A stretch of DNA of 64,000 nt from Trifolium pratense (lineage: Eukaryota > Streptophyta > Magnoliopsida > Fabales > Fabaceae), in NCBI RefSeq assembly GCF_020283565.1, contig NC_060060.1, positions 496,001-560,000 on the forward strand. The letters run 5' to 3'. A model generated the notes under the pieces. It saw only the letters and a program-made list of their open reading frames with translations, ran no database searches and was not told the origin of the DNA. Position numbers and translations under genes: made by a program. Shown here in pieces: positions 12,711 through 25,821 of this stretch; position 1 is the stretch's first letter; the number at the start of each line of letters is the position of its first letter.

Positions 12711-14165
12711 TTGAGAATTACTCATTTGATAAGTAAAAAATCATGTGATGACACGCAACACTTGATTTTTCTTGCCGTCATATCACTTTTATGCTATTAT
12801 CACTCGCGTAAGTGTTACGATATTTTGCTTCACTCCTTAAATCTCTTTGATGCCCCACCTCGTATTCGTTGCCTTCCCACCCTTATCCTGGTGGTTGCGT
12901 GTCATCACATGATGATGTCAAATGTCGTAAGTCTTACGATATTTTGATTTCTTAACTTGAAAGTAAATGAATAAATAAAATGCATTTGATAAGTAAAAAA
13001 TCATGTGATGACACTCAACCACTTGATTTTTGTTGTCGTCATATCACTTTTATGCTATTACCACTCGCGTAAGTTTTACGATATTTTGCTTCACTCCTTA
13101 AATCTCATTGATGCCCCACCTCGTATTCTTCGCCTTCCCACCCATATCTTTAACCTTTCCCATCCCACAAATTCAACCCAACCATTCATCCTTCTCTTGG
13201 CGCTCTGTGCCTTGGCTGGCACCATCTTTCAAAAAATTATTCATTCGACAAGCAAAAAAATCATGTCCTGACATATAATTATTCAATTTTTGTTGTCTCC
13301 GCCATATCTTTCACTCGCTTAACTCATGATATTTAGCTTCAATCCCTAGATCGGTTTCTCCCCCCGCCTCGTATTCTCCGTCTTTCCACCCCTCTCAACC
13401 TATACCTTTCCCATCCCACTTAAATTGACCCTCTCAACCGCCAAGAAATCATGTGTTGACACACAATCACTTTTTTTTTGTTGCCATACTTTTATGTTGT
13501 TATTATTCGTGTAACTCATGATATTTTATTTCAATCTCTAGATCTGTTTGTCCCCCCACTTCATATTCTCTGTCTTCCCTTCCATCTCAACCTAAACCTT
13601 TCTCAACCCACTTAAATTCACCTCGACACGCCAACCCTAAACCTTTCTCAACCCACTTAAATTCACCTCGACACGCCAACCAAAAAGGCAGGTTCATCAA
13701 CCCTGCATACGAGGGTCATTATTTCGCCATCCATCCTTCTCACGTCTTTGTCGACACTGCTTAACTCGTGATATTTAGCTTTAATCCCTAGATCTCTTTG
13801 TCCCCCCACCCCGTATTCTCCGTCTTTCCACCCTTCTCAACCTATATCTTTCCCATCCAACTTAAATTTACCCCGACCATTCATTTTTTTTTTCGCCTCC
13901 CCACATCTTGGTCGACACCGCCGTTCGAAAAATTATTCATGTGTTGATACACAATCACTCATTTTTTGTTGTCGCCGCCTTACTTTTATGTTGTCATCAC
14001 TCGCGTAACCCATGTATTTTATTTCAATCCCTAGATCTATTTGTCCCCCCACCTCGTATTCTCCGCCTTGCCACCCATCTCATAAATTCACTTCAACCAT
14101 CCATCCTTCTTACGTCTTGGTCGGCACCACCCTTGACTGCCTACCTCAAGGCTAATCGCTTAGAC
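12711..14165. repeat. Degenerate tandem array, units of roughly 190-300 bp
   Basis: A unit starts near 'aaaaaatcatgtgatgacac', runs through 'cttttatgctatta.cactcgcgtaa' and 'gatattttgcttcactcctta', and ends in a C-rich 'cccacctcgtattct..gccttcccaccc'. It recurs from about 12731, 12988, 13247, 13441 and 13930, with a partial copy near 13760. A perfect inner repeat of 45 bp (cctaaacctttctcaaccca...) starts at 13591 and 13636. Short frames inside are by-products of the repeat; no gene is proposed. Confidence 0.75.
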
Positions 14166-14611
14166 TTTTGATGTATCTGATCTTTAATATAGGTCAGATT
14201 CATCACCTATTCAATGAATCTAAAAAGTGAAGAATATTTTCTCATAATAATTAAGACCGGAGGGAGTGCTATTGAACTTTAGGTACGGAAAAGTTTTTTT
14301 TCACTATATTTGTTATTTTTACACCAATTTTTTTTTGTTCAAGATTTATACCAATTTAATTTAATTTTTAATGGAGTGTGATTTGTTTTTTTTAACTTCC
14401 CATTATGAATTTTAACTTTCACAAACCAAAATGGCAATTGCTCATAAATATTTTCAGAAATTATTCAAGAATTCCTATAAAATACAACAATAATAACATG
14501 GCTGTTGCCATATGAAAATTATTATCAGTCACCTATTACATTACATAATTTAAAAAATAAATCAGGCTTAAGAAAAACTATAATACAGTGCACTGTTGCT
14601 GCTGAATACAT

Positions 14612-17600
14612 CTAACTATTCAAATCCTTTTCCTCTCCTACAGGTTCACCATCTTTTATTGCATTCCCAGTTTGACCCACAAACTGGTCAGCATTGGTCT
14701 GATGTGTTTTGATGGCTGCTATTGGATCTGAGGCAACACTTTTGGATCCACCTGCAAGAATCCCTGGTTCACCAATACCATTTGATGATACCATTTCTGT
14801 AACCTGCTGCTGTAAACTTGAGACTGCTTCAAGACCATAACTACCAAATGCAGCTGGATATTTGGCAAGCAAAATGGCAGAATCAGGGAGTGATGAGAAA
14901 ACAGGCTGTATTTTGTTCCCATCGCTGTAGCTTCTTATAACAGGAACATTCTGAAAGACCCGGCAGTCATTAAGATCAACGTTCAAAATAGTTGATTTTC
15001 CACCAGTATTATCATGGCCGGTTAATTTCAGACTAGAAGAGCTACTGCTTAACTTCGGAAGATGGGTACCATTTTCTTCATTTCCCTTTGCACTTAAATT
15101 AGGCTTCGGGGTGGATGAAGGATTGGTTAGTATCTTTCCGAATATTTTCACATCATTTCTGGGTGGTTCTTCTAAATCAATCTTCTGGGACAAAAGTGGC
15201 AACTCAGTTGCTGAACTGCTGCAGCTCATCTTCACATTCACTTCCTTATCAGAAGGCACTTGCAAATTATAGCATTGAAGGACTCTAGCAGCCTCAACAT
15301 GGTCCAGTGATTTCCCAGGATTACAAAGCTGATGGCCAAGATTACTACTGGAATCATGTCCAATCATATCTTGGTTTCCCTGAAAATCACAAGACGGTAG
15401 ATCTTGGCTAGATGGTTTCTTGTATTGCATAGCAGCACCATCAGTATATTGCAATGTTGAAGTTGTTGGATCTGTGAGAGGGACCTCTGATGATCCTGAG
15501 AATTGAGGTTTTTCAAGGCATATTTGGGGCTCATTTTCAGCTTCAACACTTAATCTTGGACAAGAAACATCCACAGATGATAATGAAGTATTCACCAAAG
15601 TGCTTGAATCGCGGACGTTGCCTTTCAATTCAATCACAGCATCTGTATCAGCTTCATCTCTATCAACTAGACATATAGTTGAACCCTCCAATTCATTTCC
15701 CTGTTGTGCAGAAGAAACGTCAGAAACTAGTCTACCCTCAGCAACAGAATTAGTGTAGCATGGTTCCATTGTCCCCGTACCAGACACCAATTCTGTAACT
15801 GCACCTCCCCCTTCAATTGGTTCATTTGTTCCAATTTCTATGCCATCTGACATAACTATAGCTCTCTGCTCCCGGACAGAACCAGACTTATCAGAACCAT
15901 TCAAGACACCTACAATATCATCAGTGCGCAGTTTAGACTCACCACCAATCACACATGCATTAGAAACCATATTTACATCTTCATGATCTACTTTCCTATT
16001 AATTTCCTCTGATGTATACAAGTCCGCTGACAGGTTGCTAGCTTCTACAGGATTGGATTCATCATGATACATGTTCTTATCAGATTCAGGCTGGTCCACA
16101 CCTGTTTTAGTGCCTGACGAATCAGAGCCATTGGCTGAACCTGTCTCTACAACGCATGCATTATCTGCATCACTCCTGCCACCATCCACATCATCATTCA
16201 TCTGTGATCCAACATTTTCAGGTCTGTCACCCATGTGATTCAATCTAAGACGTTTCTGAGTCTTGCTAAAAAAAACTTTGCACTGGTATTGGGATCTTGT
16301 TCTGACACGCTGTGCAATCATTGCAAAATCCTTACCAAACAATGATACAGCATGAAGAAAGGCTGCCTTCTCCACATCTGACCAATCAGTAAGTTCCATT
16401 TCACCACAGCTCTCGTCGGAACAAGTTTCATGATCAATATTTTGAGTAATTTCTGGCATTGGAGGTTTTTTGGATAGAGGCTTCACTTTCACGCACTTCT
16501 TGACGACCCTTTTACCTTTCACAGGATCGACTGAACTAGTTATGCAGGAACTCGTTGCCTCGGATAAAACACAACCACATATACTAGCCAATACATCAGC
16601 TGCAACAGTCTCTCTTTCATCTTGAAGAACATCAAAACTGTCCGGCCTCTCTGTAATGATATTGTCACCCCTTGACTTATTATGATTATTATATCCCCTC
16701 CATAAGGAACTTCCTGAACGCATTTTCCGATCACGTGCAATGTCATCTGCCATCACTGAAGAAGCTTCACTCAAAATATCAAGTGAAGAAGCATTCACTC
16801 CAGAGTTACATTTTACGCCTGATGCCATCAAGTCAGTTTTGGCTTTGAAAAATTTCCCTAGCTTGTCATCATCTTTTTTCTTAATTTTCTCAAAACAATC
16901 AGACTTGTGATTTTTGTAGTAGAATTCAACACAGTCAGCCGTTGTCTTGTGGTTAAGGAAAGTGGCAATTTTTCGAAAATCTTTTCCATAGGCAGCAAAT
17001 TTTTCCAAGAAAATCTCTTGCTCTTCTGCGGTCCAAGGGTTTATCATGGCCCTTTCTTTCTCAATAGCCACTGGATCTACAACCAGCCCATTGCTAGATA
17101 AAAACATTGAATACATTTTGTCCTTTTGATCCCAAATTAATGCTGGCATCTTCAAGGTGCTTCTGTGAATTTCATGTTTGGATTCTGAAAGCAGTTGGCT
17201 TGTATACTTAATCATCTCAGATGTTGGAACCAATTTCAGTTGGTTTCCTGCTGCAAATATAGACAAAAGATGAGTACATTTATCACCACAAAACAGACTT
17301 AAATTAGAACAGAGCTACTATGAAATGTTAATGTCACAGTTCATCAAATGAACAGGTGATCTGAAATGTAAAATCCCATGATTCATTTGATGAACAAGTA
17401 GTTAATAGCAGAATCCAGCACAGAGCAGCAACCTCCAAAATTATTTTAAAGGCACAGCAGGTAACAGGGAAAATGGTGCAACAAAAATAGCAGGCAAAGG
17501 CCCACAATAAAAATATTGAAGAAACTTTGTCAAAAAAATAAAAATAAAAATAGCATCAGGCTTATATATATATAGAAGAAACTTACTGTTGGAAATAGAT

Positions 17601-20600
17601 TTAGAATTTATGGTCATGAATGTTCCACTTAGATCATTGTTATTAAATAGCAGTTATAGCGGCACTATATTGCTATAGCATAGGAGTTTTTGAGGACTCT
17701 GCTATAAAAACCACAACGCTGTCCCAATTTTGCTATTAGGACAATAGCATCAGGCATCCTCTGTTCCAGTTTCAGTCATACCAGTTTTAGTGGTAAATGG
17801 TAATACCTTAAACAAAAGAATTCTTGGTTTTTCTTTTAATCTTTTTTTAAATCATAAAATTGTAGAGGCAGCATGTGAGCTGCACATGACCTAGAGGATC
17901 ACAGTATCTATTCATATTCTCACCCATATGTAAATCTATCAATATCTTTAAAGTGCTCTAACTTTGTTGCCTTTCAACATGTTGTCCTCCATCTTCAACG
18001 AGGACATTGTTAGGCTGGTAATTCACGGAAAGAAATTATTCATATTATTCACAAAGCAATCGTTGTGCTCTACCAAATGGGGGAAGAACTAAACAGAGTA
18101 TGCAATGAGAACAAACACTCTAAGGCATTCGAGAGGCCTTTTCTCTCCTGAACTATGTTAACTTACAACATAACTGTTTTCTCACTACTAACTGACTCCT
18201 ATTTATCATTTCCCTGTATAACTAATTTGCTCCCCTCTAACTTACACCTAACAGCTGTTACAATTATTAATTCCCCCTCAATTCACTTTTAATTAAAAGA
18301 GGCAGCATGTGAGCTGCACATGACCTAATTTTAAATCTCTCAATTCACTTTTTATTTCGTATGCAGCATACCCTTTTTTTTTTACATATTTGATTTCTTC
18401 GAACCACTATTTATTCGCAATAATATTCATTTCACAGCAGGTTTTTGGGTTTCACAAAATTCAGCAATCTGCTATGATAACAATTGTATAGTAGTAGAGT
18501 TAGAGTAGATTCAATGCACATTAGGAAATAGAGTTGCAGAAAAATCACCGTCATCTTCTTGACACCACTCATACGTTGTTACTTAAGCTAATGTCCGTAT
18601 AAAGTTTTAGGCAAATGCTTTATTTACATCAGGTTATCACTCATATATGCCATCTATGCTGACTAACCAAATTCCTCTTTCCATTTGATGATTCTCCATA
18701 TAACTTCCTCTAAGCTTTTTGGTTGTAATTGTTTTGCTAACGATCTTTCTCTAGATAGAGACAAGCTCCTTGCTTGTAAAAGCAAATGTATTTTCTTTGG
18801 ATATTGTAGAGTACATAAAGGTTACAAGTGCTACCCTCCTTCACTACATCGTTTCTTTATCTATATAGAGTGTAGACATGACTTTTTTTTTAAGATTCTC
18901 CATATTTTACTTCAAAGGAGGAAACAATCCCTCCATCTACAATTTTTCCTATTCCTTTTCTAAATCCTCCCCAACTGTCACTCTTCTCTGAGCATAAGGT
19001 TTAACAGGTATCTTTGTAAATGATCTGTTACCGATTTCTTGTGCAAGTTGGGCTTCATGAACCCAACTTGGAGTCCCACATCTGAAGTCATGAACCCGGT
19101 GTGAGGGTTTATATAGGATTGGACAATCCTCCCCTTTGAACCATGGTTTTGAGGTGGAGTTAGGTTCAATCCGTATCATGATTCTACAATAAAGTGAACC
19201 AAGGGCATCTTGAAAAATCATTAATGAAAGTAAGTGACATAATACTGTATCCTAAAATAGAAAATGGACGATATTAAAGGGAGGCATGGATCATCTATTG
19301 GCGCTACTAGGGAAAAAAAACACCCTAACATGGTTATCAGAATCCAAGGACTTCTAATTTGAAAGACGGGGGAATCAACACCTTTAACTTTTCCGTACAT
19401 AGATGTTCCAATCGAGGGTTAAGAGTTCTGAAGATGCAGTGCATATGATGGATGAAGGAGACTGAAGGAAATAGAGACCTAGTGATTTAGATCGTGTTCC
19501 AATCTAGTCTCTATTTTGGTCCTATGTAAAGAAGAATAAAAAGTGAATGTTACGGGATAATTGATAGCATAAGTTGACTTATTGAAATCAAATTCAAGGG
19601 ATAACCAGGTACAAAATAAGACAAAATTTAGAGACAACAATGAAAGATGTGAAGTTTGGCCAATACTAGTAGCCTATGATTAGCCTATGAAAAATTAGAT
19701 ATAAGGAGGGAATTACCAGCCATATGATTAGAACCTCCCAAATCTAATATTCAGGATCCCATATGGTAAGATAGGAATAATAGAATTACAAACAATAATT
19801 AACTTCGAATGGGGTTCAAGAATAGTGAGCAACAAAAAAATTACATGTTACCAAGGAACTACGTTATGTAAACAGTAGGAAAACAATTGAACAGTAGTGA
19901 CAAATCTCAAAAGTGGGCACGGAGCAGCCGACGCTAAAACTGGGATAGCCATTTAGTGGAAAGCGGGAAAGCCGTTATTCTAATATATTTTTTATATTCA
20001 TTAATAATTATTACTGTAAATATATTATATTAAAATATTTATTTTAAGTAATGTTTACTATATATGTATATAAACATCTTAAAATCAAACAAACAAAATA
20101 CTTTAGAAATACTATAACAAATTAGGCCTAACTGGGTGTCATATTAGGCCTAACACTTTCGTACAAAACTGGCTTGTAAGGTGAAGAGGATCTCTCTTTC
20201 TAGAATATTTTCAAGCCTTTTCCCTATTCAAGTGGGACTTGGGTCTTTCCAATTAGTACACACTAGAGAAACAGTACACTCGCATCCTGTAAACCACACC
20301 ATCTTCTTTTCTCTATTTTACTGGTCTAAAACAGATTTCATAAAAGAATAAATTTTGTTCATGAAAAGAAAGTGTGAAATTAATGAGTGATAAATCCTCC
20401 GTAGACAGCCAATACGGGGAAAAATTCTAATATGAGATCCCCCAAATCTTGTCATATCTACCAAGTAAACTTTCAGAAAAAATCTATGTACTTTATAAAA
20501 TGGCACGATAAAAAACATTTGTATCCTATAGTAACTCAAGGAGCTAATTATTGATTCTCCAAGATTCTAAATTAAAACTGAAATATTTCAAAAGGTTCTG

Positions 20601-23600
20601 GAAGATTCCATTCTCATACAGACTAATGTACACAATTTTACATCAACCGATTTCTTTATCAGCACTAATAATTATTGAGCCATTATTTCACTTGTTCTAG
20701 TCCATATTAAATAAATTCAAATTCTAAAAGTACTGCCTAATAGACATAAGCCTCAGCAGAATGCTGCTAATGGAGCCACTGTTTCATTTGTTCTTGTCCA
20801 TATTAAATAAATGTAAATCCTAAAATTACTGTGTAAGAGACATAAGGCTCGGCACAATGCCGAACCCAGGATTTGATTCATCAATCATCACATGGTATTA
20901 ATATAAAGACCTAATAATTTACAAGCATGTCAATTACTTAACACTGTTGTTGACGCCTAATACAAAATTAAGTAAACTAAAAATGAAACATATTAGTTTG
21001 TTGTTCTAGACAAGTCCCAATTTTCTTGTTGATGTCACCAAAAGATTATATATGAACCAAAACATCATCAGCATCGCCAAAAGTTAACTTAACAACCAAG
21101 CCATACAAAAACCATTGATTTGTATCGAGTGTTAGTATCATACTAGATGCGGTCCGCTAAATGGATGAAAGGCACAACTGGGTTCTCTTTAAGAAAATTT
21201 AAGAATGGAAATTATATTCCAACTTGTTATTTTCCCCCTTCTCTATCAACAAAGTGCACCCAAGGCCTTATGAAACAATGGAAGAGCACAATGTCGTAAT
21301 TGGCTAAATATGTTCAAAGAAAACAATAACAATTGATGAATTGAAGTTGTTTCCTACTAGGTATGATTGGTTACATGAATTAAATCATGACATTAAGTTC
21401 TGTCGATACCACAACAAATATATGTAACAAAAAATACAGCAAAATCAATGGAAATGTGATTGTTATAAAGAATAATATTCATACCAGGGAAGGGAAAACG
21501 GAAAGGAATAGAAGACCGCTTCTTCTGATGACTATTACTGGTGGTGCGTAGCTCTGATTCAAGTTTCTTGTGAGATTTTGGGCGGTGTTTCCTAATAGAC
21601 AGTAAACGCATATCTTCTTTCCACAAGTGATGCAAAGCTTTAAACTTGAGTGTTATAATTCTCTCCTTCAATCTTGCCAATCGTCTTCTCTCAGCAAATT
21701 TTTCCTTAATAAGTGTGCCATTATGAGAGGATGAACCACTGCTAGCCCCAATATTCTCGTTCTTGCAACATTTTTCAGGCAATAACTTATCAAACACTTC
21801 ACATGCTGCTTTTGCAGTTTTTTCATTGCAAGAAATAATTGTATCGTATAAAATATCCCCAGTGCTCGCACTAGACTTAACATCTACACTATCTTTAACC
21901 TCCAAAGATGAATTACTATCACCACAAGCCGAGACATTGGCAACATGCCTATAAGTACAGGGGATTAGCAGAGAGCCAACGGCTTCTGAACATTGAAATC
22001 TATCCTTAGATTCAGATTTTAGAGATCTAAGTTCATTTTCAAGTAAATCAATTTCAGTTTCAGTGACCTCTAATACCTTTGAAATGTCCGCTTTCAATAT
22101 CAGCAGCTTATCCATTGTGGTGGAAATTAATAAACTATAATCCACAGAGTTCAGATTATCAGACTGTGGTAATAACTCAACAAGTGGAGAGCCCAGACTA
22201 ATCAATGAGTCAATATCCACCTTCTCTAAATTGAAAGAAAACATCTGCAGATGATTTTGAGACCCAGGAACAGGTGAACTACTCAAGTTACCAACATCAC
22301 TGTCCACATTTGCAGCTTTTCCAAACAATTTATCATCTGCACCTGCTACAAGGTGAAATTCAGGCTTAGACAAATCATACATAGTAGGGTAAAAATCATA
22401 CACATTCAAACACCTTAATAAATATGACTCACCAGATATCAGAGTATTATTTATTTATCTACTACAGTTCTGAACACACAGACACACACACACACACAAC
22501 ACTATAATATATACACTGAGGTGGGTCAGAGATGTTACTTCACTAACAGCACTAAACACTTCTACCAGTTAAGTTACTTTGATCTGGTACCACATTCGCA
22601 GAAGGAATAAAAAGATTATAAACAGTAACATAAAATCCAAAATACCTGGTGAAGAGCTGCGGGCTGCCGAAGATGGAGTTGCAGGAGATGCACACTCTGA
22701 GAGTCCTGAAAGTTTAGGGCTTCTATCTACTAAGCCAGTACTGAGGAAATTATTGGTTTCCATACTGAAAGGAGGTGAGACAGGGTCATCATTGTTCGAA
22801 GTTACCTCAGGCCCCTCAACATGCTTTCTCTCGAACTTTGCAAGTCCCTCGCCCCAATTTAGCCTAGGCTTCTTCCTCAAATTTTCCTCTTCAGATGGAG
22901 CAGACGATGCACGACATGTAGCAGCTTCCCCTGAATTTGACTCAACAGCAGTTGCAATTTTTTGTTGCAACCCAACCTTCCATTCACAGCTTCCCTTCGA
23001 ATTTGTCCCTCCTAAGCTCCTCATGCCACTTGAGCGGCTAAAGCCCGAGTCTCGTGAAGTGGAGCATCCAGGCCGGGTCCATTTAAGGGGCTTCCAGTCA
23101 ATTGTACCCAAAGAACTATCCCTATCATTTCTCTGGCCTGTAACAAACCGATTAACACCACCCATCTTATCATGCTGGTCTTTCATGTTATGCTGCTCCC
23201 AAGTATTTGCTAGGTCAGAATGTGAATGAGAGGAATATGTTAGCATATCATCGACCGACTTGCGATCATTACTTGCATTGGTTTGCCTCCTCGACATATT
23301 CAGAGAATTGTTTGTGGTTTCAGATGAACGCCCTCTCCATTCTCTCTGGCTAAAGGCTCCTCTGCTTTCCTTATTGCCCCTTCCGTAATTTCCATCCCCT
23401 CGCGAGAATGACGGGCGATAGTTATCTTCCTCCAGTCTCCTGTCACAAGATCGAGAAATCATATGCCGATGACCAGATTCTTCTGGAAATAGCTGCCAAC
23501 TACCCTGCTTACGATGACCTTCATAAAATATACAAACCAAAAATTGGAAATTGAAAAAAAAATCAAGACATGTAAACTACATTTCTGGTTCTCACAACAA

Positions 23601-24919
23601 AATAAATAAAGGAAGTTATGGGGAGGGAAATGCGTATAAGAATTCAGGAGTGCTATATAGTGCAAAGCATTTTGTATTTAAATATCACGGAACCAATCAG
23701 GGTTTTAGAAAACAGAACTCCAGCGATGGAAAACAACAGCTATACAAACCTAGAAAATGCCACACAACCTTCAATTGTTTAATTTGTGCAAAGTCATTCC
23801 AATAATTTACCTTTTTACAAAAAAAGATGGTAGTACCGAGAAGCACCGCATTACTACCAAGCATGGTACCGATAGAACCCTGGGAAAGAGTTGACTCCTC
23901 TCAAATGGGCAACACATTGAAAGAGTGAAGTGAATAATATCAACAGTTGATTTTCTTATTTAACCAACTACTCACTTTAGAGGAGACAAATCCTTTTGGG
24001 GCTATCAACATAGACCCAACCCATAGATAACTATATAGGCCTAAGTTGCAAGCAATTCTACAACGTCCTAACTCCTAAGGCGCGATGCCACAATGTGGGT
24101 TTTTAGTAGCTCTAAGATAATCAAACCCATATCTGTAGAAAGGTGAGAGTTCAATTGCAGATCATTGACTACATGTACCAACTCAAATTGCCCATACCAT
24201 TTAACTCAGTTAATAAGAAAGTTTGCATGTTCACCTACTTAATATAATAATAACAAATACAGAGTCATATCTTCAAAAGCCCAAAAATAAATAAAGTTAA
24301 AGCTCACAGTCCCGTAAATACAGCTCAGCTCAGATGGTAAAAGGTTGCATGAAAATTTTACATGTTGGACCGTTCCCACAATTCCCCACTTCTCAACACT
24401 TAGTGTGTGTGTGGGTGTATGCGTGTGTTTCGCCACTAGATCTTTAGAAACAAAAAAATAAATAAAAGCTCCGCAATTCCATTGTATTAATCCTAAATGA
24501 GGTTAGTGGTTTTCTCAAACCTTGAATGGCGTACCTCTCCTACTCTAAATTTTGTCAATCAAAAAAATAATAAAAGCTCAAAATCAAATCTATCAGATAA
24601 CAGAAACGGAAAAATTGTAATAATCCAAATCATTAACTGCAAAAGGGCAATCAGTACACTAATAACTTCCAAAATCAAAGACAAAATTTAACAAGTTCAC
24701 AAAATCATAAATTACAAACCCAAAAAAGCAAAAACATAAAACATATATTAAAGAAAACCAACCTCCTACTCTCCGATAATCGCCACCACGATTGAACTCA
24801 CGCGATCGGTTATAATTAGAAGATCCTCTCCATCTAGCCACAGACCCAAAAGACTCAGAACTCTCGTGGCGCTTCCTCTCCCTAAACGAGCTCTTTCGAT
24901 CCAACGGTTCCAGCGACAT
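14612..24919 (-). CDS. PWR: SANT/Myb-domain nuclear co-repressor, POWERDRESS-like
   Basis: Four coding exons on the minus strand: 24919-24763, 23518-22646, 22342-21485 and 17250-14612. They join in frame to 1508 residues (Arabidopsis PWR is about 1650). The N-terminus is Arg/Ser-rich with the conserved box WGEGLAKFERK (about 274-284). A leucine-rich helix lies near 418-456 and a basic helical segment near 556-611. The first SANT domain is at about 700-751 (NPWTAEEQEIFLEKFAAYGK ... TADCVEFYYKNHK), the second at about 916-965 (DWSDVEKAAFLHAVSLFGKD ... QCKVFFSK). This paired-SANT layout is that of NCoR/SMRT co-repressors. Arabidopsis PWR works with histone deacetylase HDA9 in the nucleus to control flowering, floral determinacy and senescence. 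The acidic, Ser-rich C-terminus has no known domain. Intron 3 is 4.2 kb and repeat-rich. Confidence 0.9.
17634..17770. repeat. MITE-like 'tagcggcactatattgctatagc' repeat in PWR intron 3
   Basis: A short segment with mirrored 'aatagcag..tatagcgg' and 'gctattaggacaatagc' motifs, resembling common legume MITEs. The boundaries are uncertain. Confidence 0.4.
19065..19185. mobile_element. LTR-like fragment ('gagtcccacatc...') in PWR intron 3
   Basis: It contains 'ggagtcccacatctgaagtc', 'gtgtgagggtttatataggattgg' (a TATA-like core) and 'gaggtggagttaggttcaat', the layout of a small legume LTR. No second LTR or internal region was identified nearby. Confidence 0.45.
20677..20868. repeat. 96-bp tandem duplication in PWR intron 3
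   Basis: 'gagccattatttcacttgtt...' at 20677 is repeated as 'gagccactgtttcatttgtt...' at 20773. Both copies run through 'ccatattaaataaat', 'gacataag' and 'aatgc'. Confidence 0.7.
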
Positions 24920-25195
24920 GAAAAATCAAACCAAACAGTATCTACTCACTAGTCACCAACAATTATACAGCACCTGAATTCAACAAATTCAAATCCAAAA
25001 CAACAAATTCAGCACAACCCCACATCAAATCTACGATTCATAAACTCAGAAACTAGTTCCACTAATAATTAAACTACCTAGGGTTTTCCGAACAAAAACC
25101 TAGAAAATTGAACAAAACCTATTCGGATTTAACGAAAAGGAAAGTGAAAGGCTTGAAAAAGAAGAGAGAGGTAATGAAAAGTGAAGGAGATTTAC

Positions 25196-25315
25196 CTGAA
25201 TTTGATGCGGAGAATGGAATTTTTGTTAGAGGTTGAAGAAATTATCCCGGGAATTATGGTTGTGATTTTCTCGGGAAAATCCGGCGAGAAAGTGAGGAAG
25301 AAGAGGGATGAGAAC

Positions 25316-25358
<43 letters not shown>

Positions 25359-25375
25359 ATGAATGAAACTATAAG
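25196..25375 (-). promoter_or_regulatory. Probable 5' UTR exon of the PWR-like gene with (AG)16 microsatellite
   Basis: Read on the minus strand, a leader ends at a donor-like 'attcag|gtaaat' at about 25196, some 280 bp before the start codon at 24919, suggesting a 5' UTR intron. A perfect (AG)n tract occupies 25319-25350, reading CT-rich in the transcript; such tracts are frequent in plant leaders and core promoters. Transcript evidence is lacking. Confidence 0.45.
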
Positions 25376-25526
25376 CGGATCTCAACTATGCTTCTTAACT
25401 CTTTAACAAACTCATTTCAAATCCGCTAATGTTTTTACCGATAAGTATAATGCTTACGTTGTTGTCCCATTGATCCCTGAGTTTTTACCAACAATAAGTA
25501 TAATGTTTTTTTTTTATTAAGTAGTA

Positions 25527-25821
25527 CTCCTTCTTCCAGACACAAATATAAAAAATAAAATTGTTTATGCGGTATTTACGAAATTTAGTTAAATATAGTT
25601 AATTTTCTTGATTTAATGCAAAACATGAGTTAAGTTTACTATATTATCCATTTTGAAAAATGTAAAAGTGTAAAAGTGAAATAAATGTCTAAAATAAAAT
25701 AGAATTAAATAAGGGTATATTAGGAATAGTAATATTAATTAGTTTAAAAGTAATTAACTTTTGCTTATAATAGTGACCAAAATTTGAAGTGTTTTTTTAT
25801 TATATTTGTGTCTGGAGGGAG
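25527..25821. mobile_element. Stowaway-like MITE
   Basis: The left end CTCCTTCTTCCAGACACAAATA pairs with the right end TATTTGTGTCTGGAGGGAG, flanked by TA on both sides. The 295-bp size, TA target site and CTCC-type termini are those of Tc1/mariner-related Stowaway elements. Confidence 0.8.

Noticed and set aside
12711..13271. Two similar small open frames (MRITHLISKK..., MMTLNHLIFV...) that look like paralogous small proteins
   Set aside because: Their similarity comes from the underlying tandem repeat units; the frames are not kept in later units.
17869..18330. Element bounded by the 27-bp direct repeat 'aggcagcatgtgagctgcacatgacct' in PWR intron 3
   Set aside because: The repeat is too long to be a target-site duplication and no inverted or LTR ends lie next to it; recorded only as an unexplained direct repeat.
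22579..23229. 216-codon plus-strand open frame
   Set aside because: It lies antisense to exon 2 of the PWR-like gene, whose reading frame and homology are convincing; the antisense frame has no recognisable family.
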